Made by a program: the position numbers and the translations under genes. From assembly GCF_000005825.2 (NCBI RefSeq), contig NC_013791.2, positions 2,046,001 through 2,110,000 on the forward strand: 64,000 nucleotides of DNA, given 5' to 3'. Position 1 is the first letter of the stretch. Each line of letters opens with the position of its first letter. Shown piece after piece: positions 43,955-53,213 of the stretch. The notes under the pieces are model-generated. The model saw only the letters and a list, made by a program, of their open reading frames with translations. It was not told where the DNA came from and did not search any database. This DNA is from Alkalihalophilus pseudofirmus OF4 (GTDB taxonomy: Bacteria > Bacillota > Bacilli > Bacillales > Bacillaceae_D).

Positions 43955-44944
43955 TTACTTCATCTTCACAATTGTTCTGCCTCGTACCTCACCTTTTAGA
44001 ATGCTAGATAAGGTATCTGGCAGCTCATCTAGAGTGATTTCATTGACAATGCCTGCTGTTAAATGATTTGGCTTGTAATCAGATGCAAGTCTGTCCCAAA
44101 TTTTCTTACGTACATCCATTGGACAGAAAACAGAATCGACACCGAGCCAGTTAATCCCTCTTAAGATAAACGGGAATACGGTCGTCTCTACTTTATTACC
44201 GCCAGTCAGTCCGCTTGTAGCTACAGAGCCCCCGTACTTCAGCGTACTTAAAATATGTTCAAGAGTTCTTCCTCCTACGGGATCAACTGCCGCAGCATAC
44301 ACTTCTTTTCGAAGCGGCTTTCTGTCTTCTGGCGTTAAATCTTCTCTATTTAAGATTTCAGCAGCACCTAGCTCACGTAAGTAGGCATGCTCACTTTCTT
44401 TCCCTGTACTAGCATGCACCTCATAGCCGTTTTTTGCTAAAATATCAACGGCTACACTGCCGACACCGCCTGTAGCACCTGTAACAAGAACAGGTCCAGC
44501 TTCAGGCGTGATACCCTGGTCTTCTAGCTTTTGGACAGATAAAGCTGCCGTGAATCCAGCTGTGCCAAGCACCATTGCTTCTTTTAGTGATAAACCGTCA
44601 GGCAAAGGAACAACCCAATCAGCTGGTACTCTAGCAATTTCACTAAAGCCGCCGTGATGAGACACGCCTATTTCATAACTAGTGGCGATGACCTCATCCC
44701 CCTCTTTAAAACGGTCGTCTTTTGATTCGATGACAGTACCTGATAGATCAATCCCTGGAATTAACGGATAGTTTCGGATAATCTGTTTTGGCAAAGTGGC
44801 TAGTCCATCTTTATAGTTTACGCTTGAATAAGCAACTTCAATCGTCACTTCTCCTTCACCTAAAAATTCTTCCGTTACCTGCTTGTGCTCAAGCTTTGTT
44901 TTTCCGTCTTCAAGATCAATGACAAACACATCAAATGTACGCAT
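43955..44944 (-). CDS. YhdH/YhfP-type quinone oxidoreductase (AcuI-like)
   Basis: 329-residue zinc-independent medium-chain reductase. SVNYKDGLATL, PGIDLSGTV, NADP-binding VLVTGATGGVGSVAVDILAKNGY, SGLTGGNKVETTVFPFILRGINWLGVDS and the C-terminal LDELPDTLSSILKGEVRGRTIVKM are AcuI/YhdH signatures; such enzymes reduce acryloyl-CoA or quinones. AAAGGTGG precedes the ATG. Single gene with terminator. Confidence 0.9.
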   Translation of the reverse strand: MRTFDVFVIDLEDGKTKLEHKQVTEEFLGEGEVTIEVAYSSVNYKDGLATLPKQIIRNYPLIPGIDLSGTVIESKDDRFKEGDEVIATSYEIGVSHHGGFSEIARVPADWVVPLPDGLSLKEAMVLGTAGFTAALSVQKLEDQGITPEAGPVLVTGATGGVGSVAVDILAKNGYEVHASTGKESEHAYLRELGAAEILNREDLTPEDRKPLRKEVYAAAVDPVGGRTLEHILSTLKYGGSVATSGLTGGNKVETTVFPFILRGINWLGVDSVFCPMDVRKKIWDRLASDYKPNHLTAGIVNEITLDELPDTLSSILKGEVRGRTIVKMK

Positions 44945-45033
44945 AGCTTATTCCACCTTTCGATTATATACACTAGATTATGTACAAACTTTTTATATTC
45001 ACTTTATAAAGTAACATGTTACATGACTGTCTT

Positions 45034-45846
45034 CTATTCATCCGCATCCATAAATTTAGCAAGCTCAATGATCATGGCACCCATTCTCTCTCTTTCGGGT
45101 ACAATGACTCTTGTCACTTGGGCATCAGTTAACGCTTCGGCAGTCACTTTACCTACTGCAACCGCTAAGACATTTTTATTAAATTGATTGAGCAGCGTCT
45201 CTTCTTTCTTGATAGATTCCGCATACTGAAACAATGCTCTCACTTGCAGAAATGTAGTAAAGCAGACAGCATCCACTTTTCCTTCAACTACTTCTTCATA
45301 AAGTGTTTTAACTTTTTCTTCATCAGGTGCTATATGACGATATGGCAAGACTTCAACAACTTCAGCTTCCTCGCTTTCAAAAAATGTACGAAGGTTTGGA
45401 GAAGGGATACCATGAAGCTGCACCGCCACTTTACTACCTTTAAATGAATTTGATTCCATTGCACGGATCAGTCCATTGGTCGTACCATCCTCGTCACTAA
45501 TATCTGCTGTTAACCCAAGCTTTTTTAATGCATTTTTCGTTTTGTAGCCTCTTGCTGCAATCTTCGCATGACGTAATCGCTCGATTAATTCATCTTTCAA
45601 ACCAATCTCTTCAGCTAACTCAACGAGCTTCTCTGTCCCTATACCCGTTGTAAGGACAAACCAATCTACTCCTTGATCAATCATTTCTTTTAGTTCTGAA
45701 ACAATTTCCTCTTTTGCAACATACACCGTACCTTGCATCGGCCGAACGATCACATTCCCGCCCTGCTTTTCAATCAGCGTGCTCATCTCCTCGACTTTAC
45801 GCGACGCAGTCAATGCAATTGTTTTACCTGCTAATGGTTTCCCCAT
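45034..45846 (-). CDS. Uroporphyrinogen-III synthase-like protein
   Basis: 270 residues with the HemD fold: GKTIALTASRKVEEMSTLIEKQGG, DWFVLTTGIGTEKLVELAEE, AVQLHGIPSPNL, YRHIAPDEEKVKTLYEEVVEGKVDAVCFTTFLQVRALFQYA, VLAVAVGKVTAEAL. ATG 45846 has GGAGG 8 bases upstream. It stands alone rather than in a hem operon, so it may be a second HemD-type protein of the kind found near nitrite reductase genes, or the only one; this window cannot tell. Confidence 0.82.
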   Translation of the reverse strand: MGKPLAGKTIALTASRKVEEMSTLIEKQGGNVIVRPMQGTVYVAKEEIVSELKEMIDQGVDWFVLTTGIGTEKLVELAEEIGLKDELIERLRHAKIAARGYKTKNALKKLGLTADISDEDGTTNGLIRAMESNSFKGSKVAVQLHGIPSPNLRTFFESEEAEVVEVLPYRHIAPDEEKVKTLYEEVVEGKVDAVCFTTFLQVRALFQYAESIKKEETLLNQFNKNVLAVAVGKVTAEALTDAQVTRVIVPERERMGAMIIELAKFMDADE

Positions 45847-46054
45847 GTCATCATCCTCCAACTAATTAAATCCGTTTCATCTCCTAGTAAACATATCTAT
45901 ATCGTAGACAAATAGAGGGATTTTGTAAAGATAGTCAGAATTATATAACGATTACTGTTCCTATAAAGCTTCTCCATTTTTGTGTGCATTTCCTTGTGAT
46001 ACAATCATAACTATGGTGGATAATGGTAAACCTAATAAAAAAGGAGTGATCGTA

Positions 46055-47842
46055 TTGAGCACATATTCTTCTCGCAAAGAGGTACCAGAACACGAAAAAT
46101 GGGATGTTTCCGATATTTACTCTTCTTTAGATGAATGGAGAGAAGATGTAGCAGTCATTGAGGAAATGACAGTAAAGCTTAAAGAGTTTGATGGAAAGAT
46201 TGAGGATGGACATTCCTTGTACGATTTTTTATCCATGCAGGAAAAACTAAGCTTTCATTTATCTAAAGTAGTCGTCTATGCTAGGCTGCAAGTAGATGTT
46301 GATACTCGCGATAAGAAGGCTGAATCCATACTTGATGAAGCGACTCAACTAAGTGTAAAAGCAAGTACAGCAGTCTCTTTTTTCAGACCTTTCATCTTAA
46401 GTCTTGATAAGTCCACCCTTCAAGAATACATATCAGAAGTAGAAGGGCTGACTTATTTTGAAGACGATTTAATGGATCTGTTTCGCTATAAGCCCCATGT
46501 TTTAAGTAAAGAAAAAGAAGAGGTGTTAACTCAGCTCGGCGAAGCCCTGTCCTCTCCTAGTAAAACCTTTGGCATGATAAATAATGCAGATATTAAATTC
46601 GGTCTAGTGACAAAAGATGATGGCGAGAAAGTAGAATTAACGCGCGGCATGTATGAAAAGCTGCTTAAAAACGAAGACCGCAATAAGCGAAAAGAAGCCT
46701 ATCATGCGTATTATAAGCCTTATGTGGAGCTGAATAATACGATTGCTTCAACCCTGTCATCAGCCATTAAAACAAATGTCACCGTCTCAAAAATGAAGAA
46801 TTATCCGTCAGCGCTTGAAAAATCACTTTTTGCCGATCAAGTTCCAAAAGAAGTGTATGACAAGCTGATTGAAGCAACGAAAAACCATCTTGCCCCTTAC
46901 CACCGCTATCAAAAGATTAGGAAAGAGATGCTCGGTGTGGATGAACTCCGTCAGTACGATTTATCCATTCCGCTAGTTAAAGGTGTAGATAAGGATATAC
47001 CTTACAATGAAGCATATGATTTAATGCTTAAAGCCTTGGCTCCGCTTGGCGAGGAGTATGTAGAGACTTTAGCTGAATTTAAAGACAAACGCTACATTGA
47101 TGTCCGTGAAACGCCAGGCAAACGTTCAGGCGCTTATAATATGGGGCTGTATGGGGTTCACCCATTCGTACTCCTTAACCATCAAGATAATTTAAACAGC
47201 TTATTTACACTCGCCCATGAAATGGGTCACGCAATGCACAGCTACCTGTCAGCGAAGCATCAGCCGCAAATCACAGCCGGCTATACGATCTTCGTCGCCG
47301 AAGTTGCATCAACAGTAAATGAAGTGTTACTCATTCATTACTTACTCAACCAATCGACAGACGATAAAACAAGAAAATATTTAGTGAATGACTTTATCGA
47401 CAAGTTTAAAGGCACGTTCTTCACTCAAGTAATGTTTGCGAACTTCGAAAAGGATACTCACGAGTTAGCAGAAGCCGGCAAGCCGCTTACTGCTGAGGTG
47501 TTTAATGAGGTATATGAGCAGTTATTCCGTGAATACAACGGACCTGATATGGTATTTGATGAGGAAGTAAAATACGGCTGGTCTAGAATTCCGCATTTCT
47601 ACCGCCCATTCTACGTGTATAAGTACGCTACAGGATTCGCAGCGGCTATTCAACTAGCCAACGGTCTCTTAGAAAATAAAGAAGGTGCAAAAGAAGCGTA
47701 CCTTGAATTCCTGCAAAGCGGAAGTTCTGATTATCCGCTCGAGCTGCTTAAAAAGGCCGGTGTAGATTTGACGACATCTGAGCCAATCGAGAAAGCCTTA
47801 GCCTTCTTTACAGAGTTAGTCGATGAATTTGAAGGAAAATAG
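46055..47842 (+). CDS. pepF: Oligoendopeptidase F (M3B)
   Basis: 595-residue zinc peptidase cutting oligopeptides in the cytoplasm. The start is TTG 46055 (STYSSRKEVPEHEKWDVSDIY) with AAGGAG 8 bases upstream; the longer ATG frame from 45980 includes that ribosome site. Zinc motif HEMGH in FTLAHEMGHAMHSYLS; third ligand Glu in ITAGYTIFVAEVASTVNE; RSGAYNMG and RIPHFYRPFYVYKYATG are typical. Followed by a strong terminator. Confidence 0.95.
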   Translation: MSTYSSRKEVPEHEKWDVSDIYSSLDEWREDVAVIEEMTVKLKEFDGKIEDGHSLYDFLSMQEKLSFHLSKVVVYARLQVDVDTRDKKAESILDEATQLSVKASTAVSFFRPFILSLDKSTLQEYISEVEGLTYFEDDLMDLFRYKPHVLSKEKEEVLTQLGEALSSPSKTFGMINNADIKFGLVTKDDGEKVELTRGMYEKLLKNEDRNKRKEAYHAYYKPYVELNNTIASTLSSAIKTNVTVSKMKNYPSALEKSLFADQVPKEVYDKLIEATKNHLAPYHRYQKIRKEMLGVDELRQYDLSIPLVKGVDKDIPYNEAYDLMLKALAPLGEEYVETLAEFKDKRYIDVRETPGKRSGAYNMGLYGVHPFVLLNHQDNLNSLFTLAHEMGHAMHSYLSAKHQPQITAGYTIFVAEVASTVNEVLLIHYLLNQSTDDKTRKYLVNDFIDKFKGTFFTQVMFANFEKDTHELAEAGKPLTAEVFNEVYEQLFREYNGPDMVFDEEVKYGWSRIPHFYRPFYVYKYATGFAAAIQLANGLLENKEGAKEAYLEFLQSGSSDYPLELLKKAGVDLTTSEPIEKALAFFTELVDEFEGK

Positions 47843-47844
47843 AA

Positions 47845-47877
47845 AAAGGTTTGCCCGATTTGGGCAAACCTTTTTTT
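47845..47877 (+). terminator. pepF terminator
   Basis: AAAGGTTTGCCC/GGGCAAACCTTT stem with T7. Confidence 0.93.
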
Positions 47878-47883
47878 GGTGAG

Positions 47884-48035
47884 ACACGCATAGTTGAGAT
47901 TGACGCAATTATGTGGTGAAGCGGCGCAATATGAACATGAACAGACGCAATCAGACGCTGCATTGACGCATTTCCTCTCAACCGGCGCATATAGCAGCCG
48001 AAGCGACGCATTTACAGACCGAACTGACGCTATAT
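47884..48035 (-). repeat. 21-bp-period TGCGYC array 2
   Basis: On the plus strand GACGCA/GGCGCA units begin at 47902, 47923, 47944, 47965, 47984, 48005 and 48026 (steps 21, 21, 21, 19, 21, 21). Minus-strand units such as TGCGTCTGTTCATGTTCATAT fit the array 1 consensus. Confidence 0.85.
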
Positions 48036-48099
48036 TGCCTTAAATCCGCTCAATAAAGCTCCACAATAAAGCAATCTCTTTACCACACTGCACCTCATA

Positions 48100-48828
48100 C
48101 TACTTCTCTACTGCTTTTGTTAAAGCTTTAAACCCGGCACGCGTCAATTTGAAATCCTCATCAACATAGCCTGCTTTGCTTAAAGCCATGAGATCTTCCT
48201 CTGACATCGTCGCACGCTTTCTTTGCAAGTGCTCATTTAATAAATCAAGCGAATCAGCTTCAAGCAGCTCTTGATCGATTGATGTAGCAAGCTCCTTCAT
48301 TGGATCGTGCTTCACAAAATAATTTTTTGTATCTAGCACCACTTGCTGGATCTTCTCACCAGCATTCATTAATTCTTGGCGTAGTCTTGAAATCTCATTA
48401 TCTTTTTGTTTAATTTTAGAGCGGTATTTTTGCTTTTCTTCATCATCTAATGACGCTTTCGCAAACAGCTCTTCAAGAAGCTCAGTACGATCTAAATCAA
48501 TTTTCTGCAGCTGTGTAGTCTTTTCTAAAATGTCCTCATCTGTATGTTCCTTAGTACGCTCTGCCGCAGCAGCCGACTGGACTTTCACTTTTGCTGCTTC
48601 CTGTTCAATATCAGTCACTGGAACTTTCTCCATAGGACGACTTTGGATAAATCGGTTCACTTGCAGTAATAACCCTACTAAAAACAACATCACAAATAAC
48701 CTAAATGCAAACGCATTAAATAAGCCAACGATAAATAATAAAACAAATAAAAAGGCCGTAAACCATTCAAACGCTGAAGCTGGCTTTTTAATACTAGAGA
48801 ATAACGATGGATAGGTCCGTTGATTCAT
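48100..48828 (-). CDS. Membrane protein with long coiled coil, unknown
   Basis: 242 residues: two adjacent N-terminal membrane helices (about residues 22-56), then a long charged coiled coil (TTQLQKIDLDRTELLEEL, IKQKDNEISRLRQELMNAGE) and a C-terminal winged-helix-like end (MSEEDLMALSKAGYVDEDF). GAAGGGGA precedes the ATG. No family recognised; a membrane-tethered structural or sensor role is possible. Confidence 0.7.
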   Translation of the reverse strand: MNQRTYPSLFSSIKKPASAFEWFTAFLFVLLFIVGLFNAFAFRLFVMLFLVGLLLQVNRFIQSRPMEKVPVTDIEQEAAKVKVQSAAAAERTKEHTDEDILEKTTQLQKIDLDRTELLEELFAKASLDDEEKQKYRSKIKQKDNEISRLRQELMNAGEKIQQVVLDTKNYFVKHDPMKELATSIDQELLEADSLDLLNEHLQRKRATMSEEDLMALSKAGYVDEDFKLTRAGFKALTKAVEK

Positions 48829-49099
48829 TTAGATCCCCTTCTTTACATAAATCTTTTATCTTATCTAGCTATCCTACGAAAGCTATAGCCAATATCATAG
48901 CATATTTTCTTAAAAGTAACCGTGTAATAACTTGTGAGAACCGTAAAAAATGAGTGATTCCCTAGTACCTTTCACACAGAATCTCGCACTCTTTATAGGA
49001 TTGAGAGCTATTTAATGTAAGTTTATGCTAGAATATTAAAGGATTTAGGCATTTTTTGCTGAACTACATAATTATACTACTTATAAAGGACTGAAGATT

Positions 49100-49312
49100 A
49101 TGGCTGAAGACAAAAAAGTAACGTTAAAAATTAATGACAATGGCTCAATACGAGTGACCGGAGATGTTGAACTACTTGACGGTGAGGGAAAGCCTTTTCC
49201 TAAAAAACCTGCCTTCTCTCTCTGTATGTGCGGACAATCAAAGTCCCTTCCATTCTGTGACGGCTCTCACAAAACAAATGGCTACCAAAATAAGATCCGC
49301 GTACCAGAATAA
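49100..49312 (+). CDS. CDGSH iron-sulfur domain protein
   Basis: 70 residues holding one CDGSH-type 2Fe-2S site: LCMCGQSKSLPFCDGSHK gives the 3 Cys-1 His ligands C-x-C-x2-S-x3-P-x-C-D-G-x-S/H. N-terminal KVTLKINDNGSIRVTG forms the preceding strand. AAAGGA precedes the ATG. Redox or iron-sulfur transfer role as in mitoNEET relatives. Confidence 0.93.
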   Translation: MAEDKKVTLKINDNGSIRVTGDVELLDGEGKPFPKKPAFSLCMCGQSKSLPFCDGSHKTNGYQNKIRVPE

Positions 49313-49313
49313 G

Positions 49314-49352
49314 AAAAAAGGCTAAGCTCTCATCTTTGAGCTTAGCCTTTTT
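49314..49352. terminator. Bidirectional terminator
   Basis: AAAAAGGCTAAGCTC/GAGCTTAGCCTTTTT stem between convergent genes. Confidence 0.92.
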
Positions 49353-49773
49353 ATTCGTATAGCTCTTTATAAGCAATCACTTTTAAAGCAAGTAATTCAT
49401 CCTCTGTTAAACTCGATTCAAGCTCATTAATGATTTCTTGGTGGCTCGCCTTCCCTCTCTCAACCCGTGACTGCATCTCAAGCAGATCCGTAACACCGAC
49501 TTTTCTTATGAGCACTCTAGTCGCTTCTTCTTTCGTTGTGAACGGGAGCGCAGCACGATCTGCCTGCCTAGCTTCTTCTACATAGCGTTGTAAGTCAGGA
49601 TCGTTTTCGATATATGCCCTAACTTCTTCCAATTGCCCGCTGTTATGAAGTTCTGCCGATAGATCATCAGTGATCTTCTTTGAAGCAATATTAGTTCCAA
49701 TATAGTAAACGCCATACCCGATTCCAGCTAGCAATAAAATGATTACGAGAAAAATGAGTATCCCTTTCTTCAT
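49351..49773 (-). CDS. Membrane-anchored hypothetical protein
   Basis: 140 residues with an N-terminal membrane anchor (ILIFLVIILLLAGIGYGVYYIG) followed by a helical, charged domain outside the membrane (AYIENDPDLQRYVEEARQAD; SSLTEDELLALKVIAYKELYE). AGGAGG before the ATG. No named family recognised. Confidence 0.72.
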   Translation of the reverse strand: MKKGILIFLVIILLLAGIGYGVYYIGTNIASKKITDDLSAELHNSGQLEEVRAYIENDPDLQRYVEEARQADRAALPFTTKEEATRVLIRKVGVTDLLEMQSRVERGKASHQEIINELESSLTEDELLALKVIAYKELYE

Positions 49774-49904
49774 TTGACCCTCCTGTTATCTATACTAATT
49801 ACCTAGCTTACTTCCAATCGCTCAGGAAATCAATCCTGTATCCTTACTATTAAAGTACTACTCTTCTCTAAGCTTTCCTTTATTTTTTAGCAATCTAATC
49901 TTAA

Positions 49905-49936
49905 AAAGAAAAAAGGACCAACAAAAGTTGATCCTT
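49905..49936 (-). terminator. Terminator of the 54-residue gene
   Basis: AAGGATCAAC/GTTGGTCCTT stem with TTTTTTC on the minus strand, overlapping the stop codon. Confidence 0.85.
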
Positions 49937-50099
49937 AACCCCATAACTTCTCTTTATTCAAAGGAACATACACAGTATTACTTGTTATCGCCTTATGAAT
50001 GAGAGGTTTCTTAAATTGTTCATCTAATTCCTTATGTACTTTTAAACGTCTTGATTCAGATTGAGCTGCATTCATTTCTTTGATTTCAGACTGTGTCAT
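49935..50099 (-). CDS. 54-residue basic protein, unknown
   Basis: A short gene: ATG 50099 with AAGGAG 9 bases upstream, stop at 49935 directly on a strong terminator. The product starts MTQSEIKEMNAAQSESRRLK, has a basic middle (HKELDEQFKKPLIHKA) and ends VPLNKEKLWG. No membrane segment or Cys. The ribosome site plus terminator make it a convincing gene; its function is unknown. Confidence 0.7.
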   Translation of the reverse strand: MTQSEIKEMNAAQSESRRLKVHKELDEQFKKPLIHKAITSNTVYVPLNKEKLWG

Positions 50100-50312
50100 T
50101 TAGGTCATCTCCTTCAAAAAATGGTTGATAAAATAATTCAATATGTTGCTAGATATTCCCTTCTAAAAAAAGAATAAAACCTAAAAATTAATCAAAGAAA
50201 AAGAAAATTCAGATATATATTGAGGTAGAAAATTTAAGATTTTTTCACCCTATACACCAATGCCTAGTTTGTTTCATAAGATATCGTAGTTTGACAGATA
50301 GGAGGCTGCGAT

Positions 50313-51737
50313 ATGATTGAGCTTACGATGTCTCATTGGATGTATTTAGCTGGGACACTCTTAATCATTTTAACGATGTTATTTAGGCAAAATGTTGTCG
50401 TTCCGGCTATATTGATGACATTTTTAGTAGGATGGATCTTCAGCGGGTCATTATCTATCGGCTTGCAGACCATCTTCCAAGCCAGTTTGATTGCTGCTGG
50501 CGAGCTGTTTAATATCTTCTTAATTATTGCAATCATGACTGCTCTCTTGCATGCATTAAAAGATATAGGTGCCGATGAACAAATGATTACCCCATTTCAA
50601 AAAGTCATGGTCAATGGTCACATTTCGTTTTGGGTTATTGTTCTAGTTACCTATTCCATTTCATTGTTCTTCTGGCCAACTCCAGCGGTTCCGCTTGTAG
50701 GAGCTTTGCTCATTCCTGTGGCAATCCGTGCAGGCCTTCCGCCGATTGGTGCTGCCATCGCGATATCACTCGCGGGCCAAGGGATGGCTCTGTCATCGGA
50801 TTACATTATTCAAATAGCGCCGATGCTTAGTGCTACAGCTGCTGGTGTTGATATTTCTCTAGTAGCAGACCGTGCGTTTGTTCTTTCCCTTGTAACAGGC
50901 GGTATTGCTATTACGACGGCCTACCTCTTGCTTAGAAAGTGGATTAAATCTCCATCAAAAAATCATTTAATTAAATGGGAGAAAATCACTTCAGCATCAA
51001 CAGAAGAGTCCAACCAAACGAGAAAACCTGTCACAAAGAAAAGCATGGTTTTTGCCTTACTTGTACCAGCTTCTTTCTTATTCATCATTGTGTACATGGT
51101 CATGGCTAAGTTTTCAGATGTGATTCCATCGATTGAAGGTGGAACTGGCGCTGCATTAATCGGTGGAACAGCTGCCCTGCTATTACTCGCCTCTACCACT
51201 GCTGATAAGGCAAAAACCTCTCTTACAAAAGTAAGTGAACATTTAATTACTGGCTTTGTGTTTGCGTTTAAAGCGATGGGGCCCGTTATTCCCATTGCAG
51301 GATTCTTCTTTATCGGAAGCGGTGAACTAGCCGGTACGATTTTAGGAGTTGGAAGCGAGGCGTCTCCATCCTTCTTATTCGATCTTGTGCAAGCAGGACA
51401 ACAACTCATACCAGAGAGCGCTTTCCTTGCCGGGTTTGCGATATTAATCATTGGAATGATTACAGGTCTTGATGGCTCAGGATTCTCAGGGCTTCCGTTA
51501 GTAGGTGCCTTATCAAGTGCAATCGGCCCAACGGTCGGTGTAGATACGGCTACCCTTGCTGCTATTGGTCAAATGGGATCGATCTGGGTCGGAGGAGGAA
51601 CGCTCATTGCCTGGTCCTCTCTTGTGGCTGTTGCTGGATTTGCCAAGGTGCCAGTGATGGAACTAGTACGTAAAAGCTTCCTCCCTGTTATATTGGGGTT
51701 AATTGCTGCCACTTTGTTCGGGCTTTGGTTTTTCTAG
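50313..51737 (+). CDS. Ion-transporter-superfamily permease, substrate unknown
   Basis: 474-residue integral membrane protein with 12 or so helices in two halves, each with a re-entrant-like Gly/Ser/Pro-rich motif (FFWPTPAVPLVGALLIP; GLDGSGFSGLPLVGALSSAIG), the mark of the GntP/CitM/DcuC-like superfamily. A charged cytoplasmic loop (about residues 210-245) divides the halves. AGGAGG precedes the ATG. Probably a carboxylate or cation-coupled transporter; no neighbouring enzyme identifies the substrate. Confidence 0.78.
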   Translation: MIELTMSHWMYLAGTLLIILTMLFRQNVVVPAILMTFLVGWIFSGSLSIGLQTIFQASLIAAGELFNIFLIIAIMTALLHALKDIGADEQMITPFQKVMVNGHISFWVIVLVTYSISLFFWPTPAVPLVGALLIPVAIRAGLPPIGAAIAISLAGQGMALSSDYIIQIAPMLSATAAGVDISLVADRAFVLSLVTGGIAITTAYLLLRKWIKSPSKNHLIKWEKITSASTEESNQTRKPVTKKSMVFALLVPASFLFIIVYMVMAKFSDVIPSIEGGTGAALIGGTAALLLLASTTADKAKTSLTKVSEHLITGFVFAFKAMGPVIPIAGFFFIGSGELAGTILGVGSEASPSFLFDLVQAGQQLIPESAFLAGFAILIIGMITGLDGSGFSGLPLVGALSSAIGPTVGVDTATLAAIGQMGSIWVGGGTLIAWSSLVAVAGFAKVPVMELVRKSFLPVILGLIAATLFGLWFF

Positions 51738-51747
51738 TAACATGCTA

Positions 51748-51786
51748 AAAAAGGTCACCATTCTTCAACGAATGATGACCTTTTTT
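51748..51786. terminator. Bidirectional terminator
   Basis: AAAAGGTCA-CCATTC/GAATGA-TGACCTTTT stem between convergent transporter genes. Confidence 0.88.
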
Positions 51787-51803
51787 GAATTTACATTAAA
51801 TTC

Positions 51804-53012
51804 TTATACACTTACTTCCCCTTCTACTGCGACAGTCTCATGCTGCCGGTTCTTTACTCTCAGACTTAAAATGAACCCTGCTCCTAGACACATCGATGAA
51901 AAGAGAAAGGCATATGTAAACCCGCCAAAGTCTTCAATCAGCCATCCCGCGATAACTGGTCCAATAAGCTGGCCTACCGCAAAGTAAAAGGTTGCATAAC
52001 TAAAAGCGACAGGCATATCACTTGGCTTCACTTGATCAAGTGTTGCAGCTTGAACAAGGGTGAATAAACCGGTTAATGTACAGCTTATTAAAATGATATG
52101 TGCAGTGAAACCAATAAATGTTGGATAAAAAACAGGGATCATCATCGCAATCAATGTTATAGCCATTGTGAGATTTAATGATTTTTTCCTGCCTATTTTA
52201 TCAGAAAGATGCCCCCACACCGGCCCCGTAAAAATCGATAGAAATCCATTTAGTGCCATGAATTGTCCTGCTGTTCTACTTGAGATCCCTGATTCTATCA
52301 TAAAGCTCATAACAAACACCATTTGAATAATATAGGCAACGCCAACGACACCGTAAATAAGACTAACATTGATGACACCTTTGTCTCTATAAATCTCTCG
52401 TACATTCGCTGTTTTCTCATCTGCTGCTCCTCTTTTGGTTATGGGAGGATTTTCAATAAAGAAAGCGATAATAAATATAACGATGATTCCGCATAATGCA
52501 AACATTCCCCAAGCATATCTCCAGCCAAACACAGGAAACATCGTACTTATAAAAGGAATAATAATACCGGATAAAAGAATACCTATCCCAACACCGCTTG
52601 TCGTTAATCCTATCACTAACCCTCTCTTTAAAGGAAACCATGCTACCAACAATGATATCAGAGGTGTATAGGTGAATGCCGTCCCGATACCTAAGATGAT
52701 CATAAAAACGAATGCAACCCAGTAGCCAGGTGTCATTGCAATCCCGATGAACCCCATGCTGACAAGGATAGTACCAAAGATGATGGTTCTTTTGCTTCCC
52801 CATTTTGATGCAGCAACCCCTGAGAACACAACCATACTCACATATCCAAAAGAGATCGCCGTTCCTAATATGCCTGCTTCTTTATACGTAATGACCAGCC
52901 CTTCCCTCATAAAAGGAAGAATAACTCCAAAAGAAAGCCTGGCAAAAGCAAGAACAACAATCGTAGTAAGCATTCCAATTATTGAATACATCCATATTCT
53001 CTTCGTATCCAC
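51804..53012 (-). CDS. MFS transporter
   Basis: 402-residue major facilitator with 12 helices. Loop 2-3 motif is degenerate (GVAASKWGSKRTIIFG) and loop 8-9 motif is GHLSDKIGRKKSLN. It resembles the OFA/YbfB-like group of organic-anion permeases. GTG start with GGAGG upstream. The promoter region carries direct repeats of AGTYAGTA, which could be a TetR-type operator. Substrate unknown. Confidence 0.85.
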   Translation of the reverse strand: MDTKRIWMYSIIGMLTTIVVLAFARLSFGVILPFMREGLVITYKEAGILGTAISFGYVSMVVFSGVAASKWGSKRTIIFGTILVSMGFIGIAMTPGYWVAFVFMIILGIGTAFTYTPLISLLVAWFPLKRGLVIGLTTSGVGIGILLSGIIIPFISTMFPVFGWRYAWGMFALCGIIVIFIIAFFIENPPITKRGAADEKTANVREIYRDKGVINVSLIYGVVGVAYIIQMVFVMSFMIESGISSRTAGQFMALNGFLSIFTGPVWGHLSDKIGRKKSLNLTMAITLIAMMIPVFYPTFIGFTAHIILISCTLTGLFTLVQAATLDQVKPSDMPVAFSYATFYFAVGQLIGPVIAGWLIEDFGGFTYAFLFSSMCLGAGFILSLRVKNRQHETVAVEGEVSV

Positions 53013-53040
53013 CTCTGCACCTCCATGATTTTAATACCTA

Positions 53041-53064
53041 CCAGTCAGTATGTTAGTTAGTATA
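53041..53064. promoter_or_regulatory. Direct repeats upstream of the MFS gene
   Basis: CAGTCAGTATG followed by TTAGTTAGTAT: two AGTYAGTA copies 12 bp apart. Possible repressor site. Confidence 0.3.
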
Positions 53065-53170
53065 TTCAGTTTATTCCTCTTTCTTAACCAGTACAAGGTA
53101 TTTCTTTCTATTCTCAAAATAAAAACACAAGGAACCGTCCTTTGTATTTTAATGAACTAATTCAGTTATG

Positions 53171-53208
53171 TAAAAAATCCCTTTGGAGTGAAAACGCATC
53201 AAGGGATT
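53171..53208 (-). terminator. Terminator of bhlA-like gene
   Basis: AATCCCTT/AAGGGATT stem with partial inner pairing, then T6 on the minus strand. Confidence 0.8.
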
Positions 53209-53213
53209 AAACG

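Noticed and set aside
50963-51451. 162-residue minus-strand ORF inside the permease gene
   Set aside because: Antisense shadow; composition follows the membrane-protein codons.
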